A stretch of DNA of 6,757 nucleotides from Thermofilum sp. ex4484_15 (GTDB taxonomy: Archaea; Thermoproteota; Thermoprotei; Thermofilales; EX4484-15). Both the position numbers and the translations under genes were made by a program. The stretch lies in assembly GCA_002254595.1 (NCBI GenBank), contig NJEH01000048.1:1-6757 (forward strand), given 5' to 3'. How positions within the stretch are numbered: the first letter of the stretch is position 1; each line of letters opens with the position of its first letter. The notes below the pieces were generated by a model, which was not told where the DNA came from, searched no databases, and worked only from the letters and a program-made list of their open reading frames with translations. Shown here piece after piece: positions 4,518-6,757 of the stretch.

Positions 4518-5639
4518 TCAATAGTAAGGGCCTAATAGCCAAACGTTACTTATCCTTACGTTCGTTAACCCTTCTTCCTTCGCCACTTTAAGTGCTTCAC
4601 TAGCATGTTTTAGGCTGGTAGGGGGTAAGTCGTCCATTAAATAATCAGGATGGAACGCTAATAGCGTGTAGGGTATGGAGGGATCTAAGGAAGCTATGAA
4701 CCGCGCGATCATTCTTACCTCCAATACGTCTACGTAACCCGGTACTAGTAAGGTACTTACGGCTAGTAAGGGAACTTCCTCCCTGAACTTCAAGAATTTA
4801 GCTATGAACTTTAAGTTCTCCCATACTGCCTTACCATCCGCGCCCGTTAATGCCTTATAGACCCTGGGGTTCCAAGCCTTCACGTCCACCTTTATTATCC
4901 CTCCGCTAGATAGGGATACTTTAATTACCTCGTTTAATAAGTCCCTAGACATTAAGCCGTTAGTCTCCCAACATATCCTTAGTATCTTGCCCTTACGCTT
5001 CCTTAAAGATTCCTTCGCTACGGCTAATGCGTGAGGTAACTGGGGAGTGGGATCTCCTCCGAAGAAGCATATGCAGGTCACCTTTTCGTTAAGCGCTGCC
5101 TTAACCAATTCCTCGGTGCTTACTAAAGGATTTAGTTCTGCAGTTAATCTTCTATAATGCCAATTCTGACAGTAAAGGCAATCTAAATTGCATGCTCCGT
5201 AAAATACTGCTAAATTATAATAGCCACGCTCCCCCTCCTTACTTAAAGCGTACTTAGGGTAACCTGCACCAGTAGTAGCTGGGCAGAACCAACTAGCTAC
5301 ACAATTGGTAGGTATGGGATCATAATACCATTCCGCTACAGCGTAACCTCTTAAGCGGATTAAGTAGGATAACTTGCCATTTCTATTGGTTAGTAGCCCG
5401 CAAAACCCCTTACCATTATTACCTATGGAACATTTATTAGAACATAGGGGGCAAACAACACCATTCGGTGCTTTAGGTGGTTGAAAAGGTAATCCCCATT
5501 TAGTTTTACTAATTTTGTGCGCCCTACTTACCTCCCTCTCCCATCCGTTTACACCCTTCCTTAAACAATCTAAGCATATCCTCAATATCGAGGAAATTAA
5601 GCGATCTTCCTTACCGCACAGTTTACATTTAGTCATCAT
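4518..5639 (-). CDS. Radical SAM enzyme of the PflA-like (COG1180-type) group with N-terminal zinc ribbon, substrate unknown
   Basis: Iron-sulfur enzyme expected to cleave S-adenosylmethionine to start a radical reaction. The [4Fe-4S] motif is Cys150/Cys154/Cys157 (GACNLDCLYCQNW). It is followed by FFGGDPTPQ (193-200) at the SAM-contacting GGE position, WETNG (224-228) and IKVDVKAWNP (249-258), all in the order seen in pyruvate formate-lyase activase-like proteins. Upstream are an N-terminal ribbon (Cys5/Cys8/Cys22/Cys25); CPLCSNKCSIGNNGKGFC (Cys63/66/70/80), a cysteine block known in archaeal PflA-like proteins; and PTNCVASWFCP (Cys113/Cys119). These may hold zinc or an extra cluster. Although related to activases, no glycyl-radical enzyme is nearby, so activase is not a safe name; the AMMECR1-associated radical SAM proteins are the closest comparison I can make. 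Two tandem ATGs open the frame; the first (5639) is used. A TATA box about 29 bp upstream fits a leaderless message. Confidence 0.88.
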   Translation of the reverse strand: MMTKCKLCGKEDRLISSILRICLDCLRKGVNGWEREVSRAHKISKTKWGLPFQPPKAPNGVVCPLCSNKCSIGNNGKGFCGLLTNRNGKLSYLIRLRGYAVAEWYYDPIPTNCVASWFCPATTGAGYPKYALSKEGERGYYNLAVFYGACNLDCLYCQNWHYRRLTAELNPLVSTEELVKAALNEKVTCICFFGGDPTPQLPHALAVAKESLRKRKGKILRICWETNGLMSRDLLNEVIKVSLSSGGIIKVDVKAWNPRVYKALTGADGKAVWENLKFIAKFLKFREEVPLLAVSTLLVPGYVDVLEVRMIARFIASLDPSIPYTLLAFHPDYLMDDLPPTSLKHASEALKVAKEEGLTNVRISNVWLLGPYY

Positions 5640-5660
5640 TTAACTGTTTAACCTCTATTC

Positions 5661-5673
5661 CTGTATATTATAG
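5661..5673 (-). promoter_or_regulatory. TATA box for the radical SAM gene
   Basis: On the minus strand the sequence is CTATAATATACAG, centred 26-30 bp before the ATG at 5639, so the message would be leaderless or nearly so. An AGAGGT run (5651-5656) lies 11 nt before the ATG, somewhat far for a ribosome site, and would fall in the promoter if the start is leaderless. Confidence 0.45.
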
Positions 5674-5715
5674 CTCATCTTATCAAGGTGACTCTAAATT
5701 TGTAGTTCCGCTAAG

Positions 5716-5726
5716 TTTTAAATTAA
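5716..5726 (+). promoter_or_regulatory. TATA box for the nucleoside phosphorylase gene
   Basis: TTTTAAATTAA has its core TTTAAA at 5717-5722, about 26 bp before the AGGTGA site. It predicts transcription starting near 5745 and a leader of about 12 nt. Confidence 0.5.
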
Positions 5727-5745
5727 GATGGAAGTTGTAATCCTT

Positions 5746-5751
5746 AGGTGA
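5746..5751 (+). promoter_or_regulatory. Shine-Dalgarno site for the nucleoside phosphorylase gene
   Basis: AGGTGA lies 6 nt before ATG 5758, a strong match to the archaeal 16S rRNA 3' end, and it fixes the start codon. Confidence 0.6.
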
Positions 5752-5757
5752 ACGATA

Positions 5758-6489
5758 ATGAAAGGCCCTCCTTTCCATATTAGAGCTAAACCGGAGGAAA
5801 TAGCGGCCAAGGTTATAGTAGCTGGGGATCCAGCTCGTGTTAATCAATTAGCTACTCTACTGGAAAGAGCTAAGATAGTTAATGAGAATAGGGGCTTCAT
5901 AACATACACCGGGAACTACAAAGGGGAGGAAATTACGATAGCTACTCATGGGATAGGAGCGCCTTCAGCAACCATAGTACTTGAAGAGTTAATAATGCTA
6001 GGAGCTAGGGTAGTGATACGCTTAGGGACATGTGGAGCGTTAGTACGGGAATTAAGGAAGGGGGATCTCATCGTAGCTAGCGGGGCTGCTTACTTAGGCG
6101 GAGGTAGTGCTGTAAGCGCTTACTTACCCGGTGCTTGTATGCCTACAGCTCCCCATCCCGAAGTAACTACAGCTTTAATTAACGTCTGTAAGCGATACGG
6201 TGTAAAGTATGCGTTAGGCCCTGTAGTTAGTAGCGACGCTTTTTACGCCGAGGATCCGGACTTCGTTAGGAAGTGGAGTAAAATAGGCATAATAGCCGTA
6301 GAGATGGAGTGTGCGGCTCTTTTCGCTTTGGGTTGGATGAGGAGGGTTAAGACCGGTGCGCTACTTATAGTTAGCGATAGCCTAGTACGCGAAGAAGAAA
6401 AGGAACTAGCTACGGCTGAAGAACTAAAGGAGGTAATAAGGAGGGCCGGTGAACTAGCCTTAGAGGCTTTAAAGGAGGTTAAGATCTAA
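5758..6489 (+). CDS. Purine nucleoside / 5'-methylthioadenosine phosphorylase (PNP/UDP family)
   Basis: Cytosolic enzyme that uses phosphate to split a purine nucleoside or 5'-methylthioadenosine into free base and (methylthio)ribose-1-phosphate, serving purine and methionine salvage. It belongs to the hexameric NP-I family. Family positions are present: His7 (PFHI, lent to the neighbouring subunit's active site in relatives), the phosphate loop GDPARV (23-28), NENRGF with Arg45, ATHGIGAPSA (62-71), VIRLGTCGAL with Arg88, SSDAFYAEDPDF (158-169), the ribose-binding EMEC (182-185), and VSD (205-207), whose Asp207 suits a purine base. Pattern and 243-residue length resemble the broad-specificity Sulfolobus methylthioadenosine phosphorylase more than bacterial uridine phosphorylase. 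Whether inosine, guanosine, adenosine or methylthioadenosine is preferred cannot be read from the sequence. Its own TATA box and AGGTGA site precede it. Its stop overlaps that of the convergent RIO2 gene. Confidence 0.92.
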   Translation: MKGPPFHIRAKPEEIAAKVIVAGDPARVNQLATLLERAKIVNENRGFITYTGNYKGEEITIATHGIGAPSATIVLEELIMLGARVVIRLGTCGALVRELRKGDLIVASGAAYLGGGSAVSAYLPGACMPTAPHPEVTTALINVCKRYGVKYALGPVVSSDAFYAEDPDFVRKWSKIGIIAVEMECAALFALGWMRRVKTGALLIVSDSLVREEEKELATAEELKEVIRRAGELALEALKEVKI

Positions 6490-6757
6490 ATTCCCCCTAA
6501 TACCAGCTCGAGGGCTCGTTCCTCACTGAATTTAACTCTATATTTCCTTCTAAAGAAATTAATGACGTTAGCTATATCCCTCCTCAGGAGGTTAACAGCT
6601 TCGGGATGCCCCTTAGGTACCCATTGGGGCCAATCTATTATCTTTAACTCCTCAATCTCCGGTTTAATTATTATATTGTATTCGCTGAGATCGCCATGTA
6701 TTACGCCGCACTCATAGCCTCTCTTGATATTACCCAGTACCCTAATGAGGACGTTCA
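6486..6757 (-). CDS. rio2: RIO2-type serine/threonine protein kinase, C-terminal part (5' end outside window)
   Basis: The minus-strand frame is open from 6755 to a TAG at 6486-6488, giving the last 89 residues of a protein kinase-like protein. The catalytic loop is GVIHGDLSEYNI, with the catalytic Asp and the metal-binding Asn. The second metal site is KIIDWPQWV, the RIO form that replaces the usual DFG. After it, GHPEAVNLLRRDIANVINFFRRKY is the C-terminal helix block typical of RIO2. In archaea and eukaryotes RIO2 acts in late maturation of the small ribosomal subunit, probably through ATPase activity. The N-terminal winged-helix domain and the P-loop lie beyond the window edge. The DWPQ and HP.A..LL.RD motifs favour RIO2 over RIO1. 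The gene overlaps the convergent nucleoside phosphorylase by 4 bp. Confidence 0.92.
   Translation of the reverse strand, partial: NVLIRVLGNIKRGYECGVIHGDLSEYNIIIKPEIEELKIIDWPQWVPKGHPEAVNLLRRDIANVINFFRRKYRVKFSEERALELVLGGI

Noticed and set aside
5633..5639. Minus-strand ATGATGA resembling the C box of a C/D box guide RNA
   Set aside because: It is the tandem start codons of the radical SAM gene, and no CTGA D box follows at a suitable distance.

Overview
The window looks like ordinary chromosomal DNA from a hyperthermophilic or thermophilic archaeon of the Thermoproteota (Crenarchaeota). The evidence is a set of archaeal and eukaryote-type information genes: the gamma and beta subunits of initiation factor aIF2, ribosomal protein L13e (found in Crenarchaeota and relatives rather than in all archaea), transcription factor S, a RIO2 kinase, and a nucleoside phosphorylase closely resembling the Sulfolobus 5'-methylthioadenosine phosphorylase. 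DNA is moderately AT-rich, genes are tightly packed, and starts are preceded by TATA-like boxes about 25 bp upstream of short or absent leaders. I cannot place it to order or genus.

Layout. (1) 1-2279, plus strand: the 3' part of aIF2-gamma, then a TATA box and a run of three closely linked genes: L13e, an HD-domain phosphohydrolase, and a 59-residue zinc-ribbon protein whose start overlaps the HD gene's end. (2) 2280-2425: the largest non-coding stretch (146 bp), AT-rich, with an 11-bp direct repeat and a 9-bp perfect inverted repeat; it leads into a 12-helix MFS transporter (2426-3679). (3) 3687-4507: TFS (minus) and aIF2-beta (plus) diverge from a very short, overlapping promoter region. 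(4) 4518-5639, minus: a cysteine-rich radical SAM enzyme of unknown substrate. (5) 5758-6489, plus: purine nucleoside / MTA phosphorylase, with its own TATA box and Shine-Dalgarno site. (6) 6486-6757, minus: the C-terminal 89 residues of a RIO2 kinase, overlapping the phosphorylase tail to tail.

How the genes fit together: most serve gene expression. aIF2 carries initiator tRNA to the ribosome, L13e is a large-subunit protein, TFS rescues backtracked RNA polymerase, and RIO2 acts in small-subunit maturation. The nucleoside phosphorylase serves purine or methylthioadenosine salvage. The HD protein, the small zinc-ribbon protein, the MFS transporter and the radical SAM enzyme have no assignable substrate. 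No mobile element, CRISPR array, tRNA, rRNA or defence system is visible. I see no convincing undescribed system; the least explained items are the HD/zinc-ribbon pair and the repeat-bearing region before the transporter. No gene-free stretch exceeds 300 bases.
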